Shown: positions 17,333 through 26,720, counted from the stretch's first letter. The stretch is 64,000 bases of DNA from Holtiella tumoricola (GCF_027857615.1 NZ_JAQIFT010000010.1:1-64000); one strand, 5' to 3'. Made by a program: numbers and translations. The notes: generated by a model from the sequence alone, not told the origin.

Positions 17333-18019
17333 ATGCATTTCGAAGAAGCACTTACCAAGTTAGGGTTAACACCTATAGAAGCTACTATTTACACAACACT
17401 TTGTAAACATGGTGCTTTAACAGGATATGAAGTTGCAAAACTCTGTGGCATTTCTCGTTCTAATGTATACGCAGCACTATATAGTCTCCAAGACAAAGGT
17501 AAATGCTATCTTCTAGACGAGGAACCTAACAAATATATTGCAATATCAAAGGAAGATTTACTTCTTTTAGCAAAAAAAGATTTTAAAGCCATTTATGAAA
17601 CAATTGATACATTCTATCCTGAGAATTTACTTGTTTCAGATCCTTATATAACAATCAAAGGTTATCAAAATGTTATAGATAAAATTACAAATACTATCAA
17701 AAGCTGCAAATCACATTTGTATATTTTGACAACTGCTGACATTCTTGAACAATTTAGGGATGTCCTAAGTGAGATTAGTACAAGTAAAAGAGTCACCATT
17801 ATTTGTAATTCACATTTAATATTAGGAGAGGCTCTTGTTTATGTTAAAGTCAAACCGCCTCTTGGTTTTCATATGATTGTGGATACACATTGTGTCATCA
17901 CTGGGGATCTAGCTAATACATCATCACAATGTCTTTATACCACTAATCAATCTCTCGTACGGCTTATGCGAGAATCATTAATCACAGAATTAGAAATGAT
18001 TCGTCTCACGAATCAATAG
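17333..18019 (+). CDS. TrmB-family transcriptional regulator
   Basis: 228 aa from the ATG at 17333 with AAGGGTGAT upstream; an in-frame ATG at 17273 would overlap the promoter. Residues about 5-75 form a TrmB winged helix (LGLTPIEATIYTTLCKHGALTGYEVAKLCGISRSN). Residues 105-228 resemble the TrmB effector region with a phospholipase-D-like core. TrmB proteins usually sense sugars or other small molecules. It is 11 bp upstream of lysA and shares its promoter, so control of lysine or diaminopimelate synthesis, or autoregulation, is plausible but unproven. Confidence 0.85.
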   Translation: MHFEEALTKLGLTPIEATIYTTLCKHGALTGYEVAKLCGISRSNVYAALYSLQDKGKCYLLDEEPNKYIAISKEDLLLLAKKDFKAIYETIDTFYPENLLVSDPYITIKGYQNVIDKITNTIKSCKSHLYILTTADILEQFRDVLSEISTSKRVTIICNSHLILGEALVYVKVKPPLGFHMIVDTHCVITGDLANTSSQCLYTTNQSLVRLMRESLITELEMIRLTNQ

Positions 18020-18030
18020 GGAGGATTGCT

Positions 18031-19287
18031 ATGCACACTTTACACGGTAATTTTACAACTGATACTCAATTCTTTGGAGGAAACAATGTCTTCGACCTCA
18101 TTGAAGAATACGGATCTCCACTCTATATTTACAATGAAGAAATTCTTCGTACACGTTGCAAAGAAATTAAAAACTTAGTTACTTATGAGAACTTTGTTCC
18201 ACACTATTCAGTAAAAGCAAATACAAATATTCACTTACTTAAAATTGTTAGAGAAGAAGGCCTTCATGCAGATGTTATGAGTCCTGGTGAAATATACCTT
18301 GCACTTCAAAGTGGATTCAAACCGGAAGAACTTTTCTTTATTCCAAATAACGTTACAGCTGAAGATATGCGTTATGCGATCAATCATGGTGTTCTAATGA
18401 GCTTAGATTCTCTTTCTCAACTTGAACTTTATGGAGAAATGAACCCAGGTAGTAAAGTTGCTTTACGTTTCAATCCTGGTATTGGTGCTGGCCACCATGA
18501 AAAAGTTGTTACAGCAGGTAAAAAAACTAAATTCGGAATTAACCAAGAAGATATTGATATTGTTAAATCTCTTCTTAAAAAATATGATTTAACATTAGTA
18601 GGAATTAATCAACACATCGGTTCATTATTTATGGATTACGATCCATATATTCAAAGTACTGCTTCTATCTTACACATCGCAGAGCACTTTGAGGATTTAG
18701 AATTTATTGATTTAGGCGGTGGCTTCGGTATTCCTTATCATAAACAAGATGGTGAAGCACGCTTAGATATTAAAACACTTGGTCACAAACTCGATGTTGT
18801 ACTTCACAACTTTGCTGAAAGCTATGGCAAAAAACTTCAATTCCAAATTGAGCCTGGACGCTATATCCCTTGCGAATGCGGACTTATCCTTGGTACAGTT
18901 ACAAGTTTAAAAGAAAATGCTGGTGTACATTACCTTGGAACAGATGTAGGATTCAATGTTCTTCAACGTCCTATTATGTATGACTCACATCATGATATGG
19001 AACTTTATACTACACATGTTGCTTGTACTTCACCACTAACACCTTTTACTGTAGTAGGTAACATTTGTGAAAGTGGGGATATTCTGGCTAAAGACCGTCT
19101 TCTTCCTACTCCACATGTAGGTGACCTAATAGGAGTATTAGATGCTGGTGCTTACGGCTTCTCAATGTCATCTTCTTATAACCAACGTCCTCGTACTGCC
19201 GAAGTCCTTATTGAGGAAACTGGTAATGTAAAATTAATCCGCAAACGTGAGACACTTGAAGATTTACTTCGTCCTATGCTTGTATAA
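18031..19287 (+). CDS. lysA: Diaminopimelate decarboxylase
   Basis: 418 aa. A PLP-dependent fold-type III decarboxylase converting meso-diaminopimelate to L-lysine, the last step of lysine synthesis. The PLP lysine is Lys62 in HYSVKANTN. DLGGGFGIPYH is the phosphate-binding glycine loop, EPGRYIPCECG and CESGDILAKDR hold substrate and PLP contacts, and DAGAYGFSMSS stands at the C-terminal active site. GGGAGG lies upstream of the ATG. Second gene after the TrmB regulator. The related carboxynorspermidine decarboxylase is unlikely, because CESGD/DAGAYG fits LysA. Confidence 0.95.
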   Translation: MHTLHGNFTTDTQFFGGNNVFDLIEEYGSPLYIYNEEILRTRCKEIKNLVTYENFVPHYSVKANTNIHLLKIVREEGLHADVMSPGEIYLALQSGFKPEELFFIPNNVTAEDMRYAINHGVLMSLDSLSQLELYGEMNPGSKVALRFNPGIGAGHHEKVVTAGKKTKFGINQEDIDIVKSLLKKYDLTLVGINQHIGSLFMDYDPYIQSTASILHIAEHFEDLEFIDLGGGFGIPYHKQDGEARLDIKTLGHKLDVVLHNFAESYGKKLQFQIEPGRYIPCECGLILGTVTSLKENAGVHYLGTDVGFNVLQRPIMYDSHHDMELYTTHVACTSPLTPFTVVGNICESGDILAKDRLLPTPHVGDLIGVLDAGAYGFSMSSSYNQRPRTAEVLIEETGNVKLIRKRETLEDLLRPMLV

Positions 19288-19309
19288 CAAGGATTAATAT
19301 TAAAAATAT

Positions 19310-19363
19310 AAAAAGAACCTTCTATAGCTAGGAATTTTTCACTAGATATAGAAGGTTCTTTTT
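19310..19363. terminator. Bidirectional terminator, lysA / chemoreceptor
   Basis: A perfect 16-bp stem (19310-19325 with 19348-19363), with A and T runs suitable for both converging genes. Confidence 0.9.
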
Positions 19364-19379
19364 TATTATTCATTGCTAA

Positions 19380-20837
19380 CTAGAATACCATTTCTTCTTG
19401 TTGTTCTAATCTTTTAGCAATTTTTATAATCTCTTGAAGCTTATTAATAATTTGCTCTGATATCCCATAGGTGTCTTGATAAATTCTCTGAGCTCCTACT
19501 AAATCTCCTGTTTCAATTGCACGAATAACATGATGCCCGTTATTATGTAAGGTCTTATGAATGCCTTCAATCGTATCCCATACTTCTTTAATCTGTGGAT
19601 GTTTAATCTCTAAACCATTATAAAAGTGACCAAACTCACACTTATTCTCATTTGTTTGGATAGCTTCAATCTTTTTATTTTTTAACATTGTTTCTAACTT
19701 AATAACCCATTTTTGATGTGCTTTAATCGCTCTTTCAATAACTATTATAAATTGTTCATTTGAAAGTTTTGTATAACCCTCACTCATATTATGGAATATT
19801 GCTTTTATCTGGTTAGATACCCCTTCATCTATAGAACTAATACTCTTTGCATACTCATAAGTTTTCTCAGATACTTCGCTTACTTCTAAAGACATTTGAT
19901 TCATTTTTTCTGTCTCAAGTACAACTTCATTCATCCCAACTGAAATCTCTTGTGCTGACTGATTAATCTCATTTATCGTTGTTGATAAAGTTTGAATTTG
20001 CCCTACTGTCATCTCTAGATTACGTCCGCCTTCTTCAAATGTATGATTAACTTGTTCCATCTTTGAATCCATTTCTTCCATTGAGTGAATGGTTGTTTTA
20101 ACACTATGGATACCATCGGTTGTTGCTTCTCTAATATTTTGTGTAAAGGTCTGCATATCACCTAACTTACTTTTTGTGCCTTCTGCTAACTTTCTAATTT
20201 CTTCTGCAACAACAGCAAATCCTCTCCCCTGTTCCCCTGCTCTTGCTGCTTCAATACTAGCATTTAAAGCAAGTAAATTAGTTTGCTCTGCAATAGCTCT
20301 TACACCTTCTACAATCTCATCTACTTTATGTGAAAGTTGCTCTAAGACATTAATTTTATCTTCCATAATCTTTGCATTATCGAATACTACTTGTCTAATA
20401 TTATTGATTTCATTAAGTTGTTGCATATTTTCTTTATTTGTAGTCATAAGCTCTAGTGACTTACTACTTACCTCTTTAAGGACGTGTGTGCTTTCTTCCA
20501 AACTCACAGATACTTCATTTATACTTAACTTCGCTTCTTCTACAATTGCCATATTACAATTACTTGACATCTCTAACTCTGCTGCAATATTTTTAAGTCT
20601 ATTTGCACTAAAGCTCATTGTTACATCAAACTCACTCAACTTTGAGCTTTCTGCTAGAAGTTGGACTGTCATATCATAATTTAAACTATGTACATTCATA
20701 TATCTATCTACAACTTCTAATACTTTTTGATGCTGTGGGTGGTTTGTTTTAGGTGCTTCACAGCATTTCCCTTTCATATTACTTTCCATATAATCAAAGA
20801 TACTGCATACTTCTGAACACTTTTTACGTTTGAACAT
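19380..20837 (-). CDS. Soluble methyl-accepting chemotaxis protein with zinc-binding CZB domain
   Basis: 485 aa with no transmembrane helix. A Cys-rich N-terminus (KCCEAP) is followed by coiled coil and the conserved signalling hairpin AEQTNLLALNASIEAARAGE (about 190-210), which contacts CheA and CheW. The C-terminus (about 375-485) matches the chemoreceptor zinc-binding domain: AHQKW, CEFGHFYNG and HKTLHNNGHH carry the three-His/one-Cys ligand pattern. CZB receptors sense zinc or oxidants such as hypochlorous acid through the ligand Cys. It is probably a cytoplasmic redox or metal sensor feeding flagellar chemotaxis. The ATG has GGAGAT upstream. Confidence 0.9.
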   Translation of the reverse strand: MFKRKKCSEVCSIFDYMESNMKGKCCEAPKTNHPQHQKVLEVVDRYMNVHSLNYDMTVQLLAESSKLSEFDVTMSFSANRLKNIAAELEMSSNCNMAIVEEAKLSINEVSVSLEESTHVLKEVSSKSLELMTTNKENMQQLNEINNIRQVVFDNAKIMEDKINVLEQLSHKVDEIVEGVRAIAEQTNLLALNASIEAARAGEQGRGFAVVAEEIRKLAEGTKSKLGDMQTFTQNIREATTDGIHSVKTTIHSMEEMDSKMEQVNHTFEEGGRNLEMTVGQIQTLSTTINEINQSAQEISVGMNEVVLETEKMNQMSLEVSEVSEKTYEYAKSISSIDEGVSNQIKAIFHNMSEGYTKLSNEQFIIVIERAIKAHQKWVIKLETMLKNKKIEAIQTNENKCEFGHFYNGLEIKHPQIKEVWDTIEGIHKTLHNNGHHVIRAIETGDLVGAQRIYQDTYGISEQIINKLQEIIKIAKRLEQQEEMVF

Positions 20838-21046
20838 ATTAAACGATCTCCTCGTATATTTTATATATTTTCACCTTAAGTCAACCCTACTCTTCCGCTA
20901 ATATTACTGATATCTAAATTATAAACTAGGTTTACACTAGTTTACAATTATTTTTTATCTTTCCTGTCTCATTTACTTCTATCCTATACATTTAGCTCAA
21001 CTTATAGTAAAATACATAAGATTAAGTATGATAAAAGGAGATTCCT

Positions 21047-22237
21047 ATGAAAACTTTTGAGCTTATTGCTACTTCTACCTTTGGAATCGAATCTGTTGTT
21101 CGACATGAAGTAGAAGAACTTGGCTATGAAATAAATGAAGTTGCGGATGGTAAGATTACTTATATAGGTGATGTTGAAGCCATCGTTCTTTCTAATTTAT
21201 GGCTTCGCAGTGCTGACCGTGTACTTCTTAAGATGGGAGAATTTAAAGCCCTTACTTTTGAAACACTTTTCAATGAAACTGCAGCTATTCCTTGGGAAAA
21301 ATGGATTACACCAGATGCTAAATTCACTGTTAATGGTAAATCCGTTAAATCTGCTCTCTTTAGTATTTCTGACTGTCAATCTATCGTAAAAAAAGCTATT
21401 GTTACACGTTTACAAAAAGTTTATGGCATTGAATGGTTTGAAGAAACTGGTCCAAGCTATACTGTACAAGTATCTCTTCTTAAAGATATTGCAACTTTAA
21501 CTATTGATACAACTGGTAATGAAGGTCTTCACAAACGTGGTTACCGTGTAAGCACTGTAGAAGCACCTATTAAAGAAACATTGGCTGCTGCACTTTTACA
21601 AATTAGTTACTGGCAAAAAGGACGTATTCTATATGATCCATGTTGTGGTAGCGGTACATTTGCTATTGAAGCTGCTATGATGGCTAAAAATATTGCCCCT
21701 GGGCTTAACCGTTCTTTTGCATCTTGTGCGTGGCCTCAAGTGCCTCGTAAACTTTGGCAAGAGCTTCGCGAGGAAGCACGTGACCAAATGGACCAAAAAG
21801 GTAACCCTATCATCTATGCTTCTGATATTAATCGTAATGCGATTTTAGCTGCACGTGAGAACGCAGAAGCTGCTGGTGTAGGCGAATGTATCCAATTCTT
21901 TGCAAAACCAATCCACAAGACTTCTCTTCCTCATGGAGACTATGGTGTTGTAATCTGTAACCCACCTTATGGTGAACGTATTAGTACAAGTCAAGAACTT
22001 CCTAGACTTCATAAGGATTTACGTACCCTTATTGACTCTAATGAAACTTGGTCTTTCTATGCTGTTACATCTGCACCTGATTTTGAAAAAGACTTTGGAA
22101 AACGTGCTAATAAAAATCGTAAACTTTTCAACGGACGTATTCCAGTTAAATTCTATCAATACTTTGGACCTCGCCCACCAAAAGATGGTGAGAACTTCAA
22201 AGTTGTTGAGCCAAATGAGAAGCAACCAATAGAATAA
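21047..22237 (+). CDS. THUMP-domain class I RNA N2-guanine methyltransferase (RlmL/YpsC-like)
   Basis: 396 aa. A THUMP RNA-binding region (about 45-160) precedes a Rossmann methyltransferase with ILYDPCCGSGTFAIEAAM (motif I) and the catalytic motif IV NPPYGER. This matches YpsC/RlmL-type enzymes, which methylate a 23S rRNA guanine (G2445 in E. coli). It corresponds to the N-terminal half of the E. coli RlmKL fusion only, the usual arrangement in Firmicutes. AAAGGAGA upstream of the ATG. Monocistronic, with a strong terminator. Confidence 0.9.
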   Translation: MKTFELIATSTFGIESVVRHEVEELGYEINEVADGKITYIGDVEAIVLSNLWLRSADRVLLKMGEFKALTFETLFNETAAIPWEKWITPDAKFTVNGKSVKSALFSISDCQSIVKKAIVTRLQKVYGIEWFEETGPSYTVQVSLLKDIATLTIDTTGNEGLHKRGYRVSTVEAPIKETLAAALLQISYWQKGRILYDPCCGSGTFAIEAAMMAKNIAPGLNRSFASCAWPQVPRKLWQELREEARDQMDQKGNPIIYASDINRNAILAARENAEAAGVGECIQFFAKPIHKTSLPHGDYGVVICNPPYGERISTSQELPRLHKDLRTLIDSNETWSFYAVTSAPDFEKDFGKRANKNRKLFNGRIPVKFYQYFGPRPPKDGENFKVVEPNEKQPIE

Positions 22238-22287
22238 AAAAAGGCACATAGAGCGTGTATATTTACCTGGCTCTATGTGCCTTTTTT
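22237..22287. terminator. Bidirectional terminator, RNA methyltransferase / phoR
   Basis: A perfect 17-bp stem (22237-22253 with 22271-22287) with A6 and T6 flanks, between converging genes. Confidence 0.92.
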
Positions 22288-22304
22288 ATAAATTTTAAAA
22301 TTAA

Positions 22305-23693
22305 TTATTCTGGAAACACAATTTTAAAACTTGTCCCTTGATTGACTTTACTTGTAATTTCTACTACTCCACCATAAAGCTCTACAATATGCTTAACAAT
22401 AGAAAGTCCTAGACCTGTACCACCACTTTTACGTGATCTACTTTTATCTACTCTGTAAAATCTTTCAAAAATACGTGGTAAGCTTTCTTCTGGAATACCT
22501 ATCCCTGTATCTTGTACACAAAATACTTTCTTTCCATCTTCAATATAAGTAGAGATTATTACATTTCCTTCATCTGTATACTTAACTGCATTACTTACTA
22601 TATTCATAATAACTTGTTTCACATAATCTGTATTGGCACACTCTAGAATAAGAGATTGCTTAATATCTAGTTTAATTTCTACTTGCTTTTCAGTTGCATT
22701 TTGCTCAAGCATTGATACAACTTCTTCGATTAATGGTGTAAAGTTGACTTCATTCCCATCATTATTCTCCATATTTTCAATTTCAGACAGGCATAGTATA
22801 TCTTGAATTAAGCGATAAAGTCTCTTGGCCTCTATATCAATAATATCGATAAATCTCAATGCTATATCTCTATTATCGATTGCCCCTTCTTTTAACGTCT
22901 CTGCAAAACCTTGTATGCTCGTAAGTGGCGTCTTAAGTTCATGAGATACATTACTTACAAATTGATAACGCATGACTTCTAGCTGCCTCGTTTGAGTAAT
23001 GTCTCTTATGGAAATAATAAATCCATATTTTTTTCGTCCTTTACTAATAGGTCCTATACGAAAATGTAAAATTTGATCATTTTTAAGAAATTCACAAGAA
23101 CCATATACACCTTGTCCCACCGCTTTTTCTATAACCTGCATAACCTTTGCATCACGAATTAAAGCAAGTATAGATTGATTCTTAATGGCATCTCCACCTA
23201 ATAGTGTTCTAACCTTTTCATTTCCTTCTGTAATATAGCCTTCTTCATCTAAAATAATAATCGCTTCATTTAAATTACTTAATATAGATTCTGCTTTAGT
23301 TTTTTGATATTGGAGTTTTCTAATCGTTCTATAAAGTTTTTCCCCCATATCATCTAAGGCACTTGCTAATTGTTGAACCTCTTTTATACTATAATTTTTA
23401 ACTTGATGAACGTATTCACCTTTTGCAAATGAACTTGCTTCTTCTGTCATATTTTGCATAGGGTCAACAATTTCTTTAATAAATGTTCTGAGTATCCAGT
23501 ATAGAATAATGGATGCAATAACAGTTATCCCTACTGTCTTATAAATCATCTGAGTACCTAAATGCACAGCTACATTCTTTTCTAGTAAACCTCTAATACT
23601 TAACTCTTCGTAGCTGAGATAACTACTACTCATATAAATAAGCGCTAATACCCATATTGCTACCATTACAGGTCCAATAATCTTATTTTTCAT
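22305..23693 (-). CDS. phoR: PhoR-type sensor histidine kinase
   Basis: 462 aa. Two transmembrane segments (about 6-24 and 52-70) flank a very short outside loop of about 28 residues, so the signal is probably sensed in the membrane or by the cytoplasmic PAS domain. HAMP (about 72-122) and PAS (about 130-230) follow. The phosphoacceptor His is in SHELKTPLTS, and ATPase boxes include NAVKYTDEG, DTGIGIPEE and GGTGLGLSIVKH. It starts 3 bp after phoP, its ribosome site lying in the last codons of phoP. PhoR is assigned by architecture and pairing; other OmpR-family partners are possible. Confidence 0.88.
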   Translation of the reverse strand: MKNKIIGPVMVAIWVLALIYMSSSYLSYEELSIRGLLEKNVAVHLGTQMIYKTVGITVIASIILYWILRTFIKEIVDPMQNMTEEASSFAKGEYVHQVKNYSIKEVQQLASALDDMGEKLYRTIRKLQYQKTKAESILSNLNEAIIILDEEGYITEGNEKVRTLLGGDAIKNQSILALIRDAKVMQVIEKAVGQGVYGSCEFLKNDQILHFRIGPISKGRKKYGFIISIRDITQTRQLEVMRYQFVSNVSHELKTPLTSIQGFAETLKEGAIDNRDIALRFIDIIDIEAKRLYRLIQDILCLSEIENMENNDGNEVNFTPLIEEVVSMLEQNATEKQVEIKLDIKQSLILECANTDYVKQVIMNIVSNAVKYTDEGNVIISTYIEDGKKVFCVQDTGIGIPEESLPRIFERFYRVDKSRSRKSGGTGLGLSIVKHIVELYGGVVEITSKVNQGTSFKIVFPE

Positions 23694-23696
23694 GCA

Positions 23697-24401
23697 TTAC
23701 TCCTTTGTAAAGCGATAGCCTACTCCACGTACTGTTTCTATACAATCCTCTAGACCATACTGTGTTAGCTTAGATCTTAAATAACGGATATGTACATCTA
23801 CTGTCCTTGTTTCACCATAGTATTCATAACCCCAAATACGATCGAGCAATACTTCTCTTGTCATTACACGACCTTTGTTTTGCATTAGAATTTTTAAAAT
23901 CTCAAATTCTTTAAGTGTTAGTTCTAATTGTTGATCACCAAAAAAAACTGTATGACTTTCTATATCTAGTCTTAAACCTTTATAATTTAATTCTTGAGCT
24001 TCTTTATTTGTACTTTTTTCTATACGTTGATTTCTTCTAACTACCGCATTGACGCGAGCTACTACTTCCCTTACACTGAATGGTTTGGTAATATAATCAT
24101 CTGCACCTAACTCAAGGCCTATAATCTTATCAATTTCTTCCGCTTTTGCTGTTACCATGATAATAGGCATATTTTGAGTTTTAGGATTGCTCCTATACTT
24201 TTTAAGTGCTGTCATACCATCCATGTCAGGTAGCATAATATCTAAGAGTGTCAAATCTACTACTTCATCCTCTAAAATTCGATCGGCTTCTTGTATACAT
24301 GTTGCTGTAAAAACTTTAAATCCATTTTGAGATAAGTTGTAAGCGATGAGTTCAAGAATATGTTCTTCATCGTCTACTATCAAAATTTTTACTTTTTCCA
24401 T
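23697..24401 (-). CDS. phoP: PhoP-type OmpR-family response regulator
   Basis: 234 aa. Receiver domain with acidic pocket VDDEEH, phosphoacceptor Asp54 (LLDIMLPDMDG) and Lys in ITKPF. The C-terminal winged helix has ELTLKEFEILKILMQNKGRVMTREVLLD and the RTVDVHIRYLRSKL recognition region. It forms an operon with the kinase gene downstream and probably governs phosphate starvation or envelope homeostasis. No pst genes are in the window, so the phosphate role is inferred from similarity alone. GGAGGAT upstream of the ATG. Confidence 0.9.
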   Translation of the reverse strand: MEKVKILIVDDEEHILELIAYNLSQNGFKVFTATCIQEADRILEDEVVDLTLLDIMLPDMDGMTALKKYRSNPKTQNMPIIMVTAKAEEIDKIIGLELGADDYITKPFSVREVVARVNAVVRRNQRIEKSTNKEAQELNYKGLRLDIESHTVFFGDQQLELTLKEFEILKILMQNKGRVMTREVLLDRIWGYEYYGETRTVDVHIRYLRSKLTQYGLEDCIETVRGVGYRFTKE

Positions 24402-24553
24402 ATTTATCCTCCACTCTTGTGTTTACATCTTTTATTATAAACGTAAACTACGTATAAGTAAATTTACCAGACACCTTTTTGAGGACTTTGGATATAATAA
24501 GTGGTAGAGAACGAGATTTTCTATTTATTTTTCACATTTAAGGGGGATTTGAA

Positions 24554-24988
24554 ATGTCAAAGCTACTTAGTAAACAAGAACTCGAGGCCCATATTAATCA
24601 ATTCCGTGATATTTTAGCCCATTTTGATTATAGTCAGCTTAAGAACATACGCTTTTTTAATCTAGAGTCTCTTTATAACTATATGGATACTGTAGAGGGA
24701 AATCCTTTTCAAGAACAGTATCAAGCTTTACAATCTGAACTTGATTTTCTTCAACCCTATCTCCCTTTTGTATCTTCAGAACGTGCAGCTCATTTTTTAA
24801 CTGCTATGTCTAAAGCAAAAGATGATGAAGAAATTGCCGAGATAAAAAAAGACTATACCCAAAAACTTCGAAAAGATTTTATCAATGTCGCTCGTACTAT
24901 GACGACCAATGATCAATGGGCATCTTTACTTTCTACATGTGAAGAAATTCGCCTTCATAAAGAAGAAAGTAGCCTTGCGAGTTATTAA
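24554..24988 (+). CDS. Uncharacterised 144-aa protein
   Basis: I recognise no family. It is predicted soluble and mostly alpha-helical, charged, with no signal peptide, membrane segment or cysteine cluster apart from a single Cys near the C-terminus (STCEEIRLHKEE). AAGGGGG stands 6-7 bp before the ATG and TATAAT lies about 60 bp upstream, so expression is likely. It is followed by a perfect hairpin separating it from the radical SAM gene. Confidence 0.7.
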   Translation: MSKLLSKQELEAHINQFRDILAHFDYSQLKNIRFFNLESLYNYMDTVEGNPFQEQYQALQSELDFLQPYLPFVSSERAAHFLTAMSKAKDDEEIAEIKKDYTQKLRKDFINVARTMTTNDQWASLLSTCEEIRLHKEESSLASY

Positions 24989-24995
24989 ATTAAAT

Positions 24996-25036
24996 GTATA
25001 ATAAAAAACAAGGCATTGCCTTGTTTTTTATTATAC
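24996..25036. terminator. Perfect palindromic terminator
   Basis: A 19-bp perfect stem (24996-25014 with 25018-25036) and 3-nt loop, ending in an A6/T6 tract. It begins 8 bp after the preceding stop and ends 18 bp before the next ATG. Confidence 0.88.
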
Positions 25037-25053
25037 GCAGAAAGGATTTTTTC

Positions 25054-25968
25054 ATGTCAAATGCTACAAGATTCTATAGTTTAAACGATTTTTTAAAAGA
25101 ACGTCATGGCGAAAAAGTAATGAAACTCTCATTAGATGGAGGCTTTACTTGTCCTAATAGAGATGGAAAAGTCGCTACTGGTGGATGTATCTTTTGTAGT
25201 AGTCGTGGTAGTGGAGACTTTACAAGTTCTTCCAAATACTCTATTACAAAACAAATGGAAGAGAATATTACCTTATTATCTAATAAATGGCCTAACGTCA
25301 CAAAATATATGCCTTATTTCCAAGCTTACTCTAGTACATATGCCCCTTTACAAGTATTAAAAGAGCAATATGAAGAAGCTCTAAGTTTTCCTAATGTAGT
25401 CGGTCTTGCTATTGCAACAAGACCAGATTGCTTAGAAGAAGATCTATTAGACTACTTAGGTGAACTTAATAAACGTACACATCTTTGGATTGAATTAGGG
25501 CTTCAAACAATACATTCAAAAACAAGTTCATTCATAAATAGGGGGCATGATCTAGCCTGTTTTGAAGAATCTGTTTACAAGCTTTATAACCGTGGTATAG
25601 AAGTCGTTGCACATATGATTATTGGGCTTCCTTACGAAACTCGAGAAGATATACTTGAAACAGCTACCTATATGAGTAAGCTACCTCTTCAAGGCGTTAA
25701 AATGCATATGCTGCATGTATTAGATAATGCACCTCTTGGCAAACTTTATAATAAACAACCATTTCCACTACTTACAGAGGATGAGTATGTAGAAATTGTA
25801 GGAGAGATACTCAAAATTCTCCCTTCTCATTTTGTCATTCATAGACTTACTGGTGATGGTGATCGCAACCACTTAATAGCTCCTTTATGGACTACACATA
25901 AAACAATGGTATTGAATCATATCCATAAATATCTCAAATCAGAAAATATCTACCAAGGTTATAGATAA
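25054..25968 (+). CDS. YhcC-family (TIGR01212) radical SAM protein
   Basis: 304 aa from the ATG at 25054 with GAAAGGA upstream; the longer in-frame reading from 24994 runs through the terminator. The cluster-binding region FTCPNRDGKVATGGCIFC has the wide-spaced first Cys typical of this family. GLQTIHSKTSSFINRGHD and MIIGLPYETREDI are conserved SAM-barrel motifs. The family resembles Elp3 and coproporphyrinogen-type radical SAM enzymes but its reaction is unknown; a role in tRNA modification or redox stress has been suggested for relatives. Confidence 0.88.
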   Translation: MSNATRFYSLNDFLKERHGEKVMKLSLDGGFTCPNRDGKVATGGCIFCSSRGSGDFTSSSKYSITKQMEENITLLSNKWPNVTKYMPYFQAYSSTYAPLQVLKEQYEEALSFPNVVGLAIATRPDCLEEDLLDYLGELNKRTHLWIELGLQTIHSKTSSFINRGHDLACFEESVYKLYNRGIEVVAHMIIGLPYETREDILETATYMSKLPLQGVKMHMLHVLDNAPLGKLYNKQPFPLLTEDEYVEIVGEILKILPSHFVIHRLTGDGDRNHLIAPLWTTHKTMVLNHIHKYLKSENIYQGYR

Positions 25969-26033
25969 ACACATATTGTATTTTTCTTAACTTTAATATA
26001 CAATATATATTAAAAAGCGTGAGGAGGTGGCCT

Positions 26034-26558
26034 ATGTTTAATACTAACGAAGACTTTACAATTAATAAACTTACTGTGCTCTATCTTTTATCAGAAGTAA
26101 AAATGCCTCTTACTCTTTCCCAAATCACGCAAATCGTTTTAGAAAGAGGCTACACCGATTATTTTTCTATGCAACAATCACTTAATGAACTTGTTGCATC
26201 AAAACTTATCACAAAAGCAACCGAAAATAATGCTTCTAACTTTGACATTTCTGAGAAGGGACTTCAAACATTAGAGTTCTTTGCTTCTAGAATACCAAAT
26301 TCTATTCGCACTGAATTAGACACTTTTATTTCGAGTAACTGGAGAAAACTTAGAACACAAAGAGATGTAACTGCCGAATATATTCCTACTAAGGAACACG
26401 AATATATGGTACATTGTAAAGTTATGGAACACGATTCCACATTAATTAATCTTTCTATCAATGTAGCTTCTAAGAAGCAGGCCATAGCCCTTTGTGAAAA
26501 TTGGAAAAATAATTCTGATAAGCTTTATAGCGAAATCTTACAAATTATATCAAAATAA
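26034..26558 (+). CDS. DUF4364 family protein
   Basis: 174 aa from the ATG at 26034, which has GAGGAGGTGG 3 bp upstream. The N-terminal half looks like a winged helix (NKLTVLYLLSEVKMPLTLSQITQIVLE ... LNELVASKLI), as in PadR/MarR-like regulators. The C-terminal half is a small alpha/beta domain. This matches DUF4364, a family restricted mainly to Clostridia with no known function. It is probably DNA-binding, but no partner is evident. It follows the radical SAM gene by 65 bp on the same strand. Confidence 0.8.
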   Translation: MFNTNEDFTINKLTVLYLLSEVKMPLTLSQITQIVLERGYTDYFSMQQSLNELVASKLITKATENNASNFDISEKGLQTLEFFASRIPNSIRTELDTFISSNWRKLRTQRDVTAEYIPTKEHEYMVHCKVMEHDSTLINLSINVASKKQAIALCENWKNNSDKLYSEILQIISK

Positions 26559-26590
26559 ACCAGGCTGTCCATTACAGCCTGGTTTATTTT
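26552..26590 (+). terminator. Terminator of the DUF4364 gene
   Basis: A perfect 17-bp stem (26552-26568 with 26574-26590) overlapping the stop codon and ending in TTTT. Confidence 0.9.
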
Positions 26591-26690
26591 ATTGTCCACT
26601 TATTTATCTTAGCTTTATAATTCGTTTATTAAGCCCATTGTTTATTACATCTACTCTCAGGATCTATTAACCTAGTGAGTACATAATAAA

Positions 26691-26720
26691 AAAACGTCTA
26701 GATTAATATCTAGACGTTTT
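26691..26720 (-). terminator. Terminator of the tRNA-Gly-tRNA-Pro unit
   Basis: A perfect 13-bp stem (26691-26703 with 26708-26720) followed on the minus strand by a run of seven T. Confidence 0.9.

Noticed and set aside
24994..25053. N-terminal extension of the radical SAM protein
   Set aside because: It would translate through the perfect terminator hairpin; the ATG at 25054 has its own ribosome site and matches the family start.
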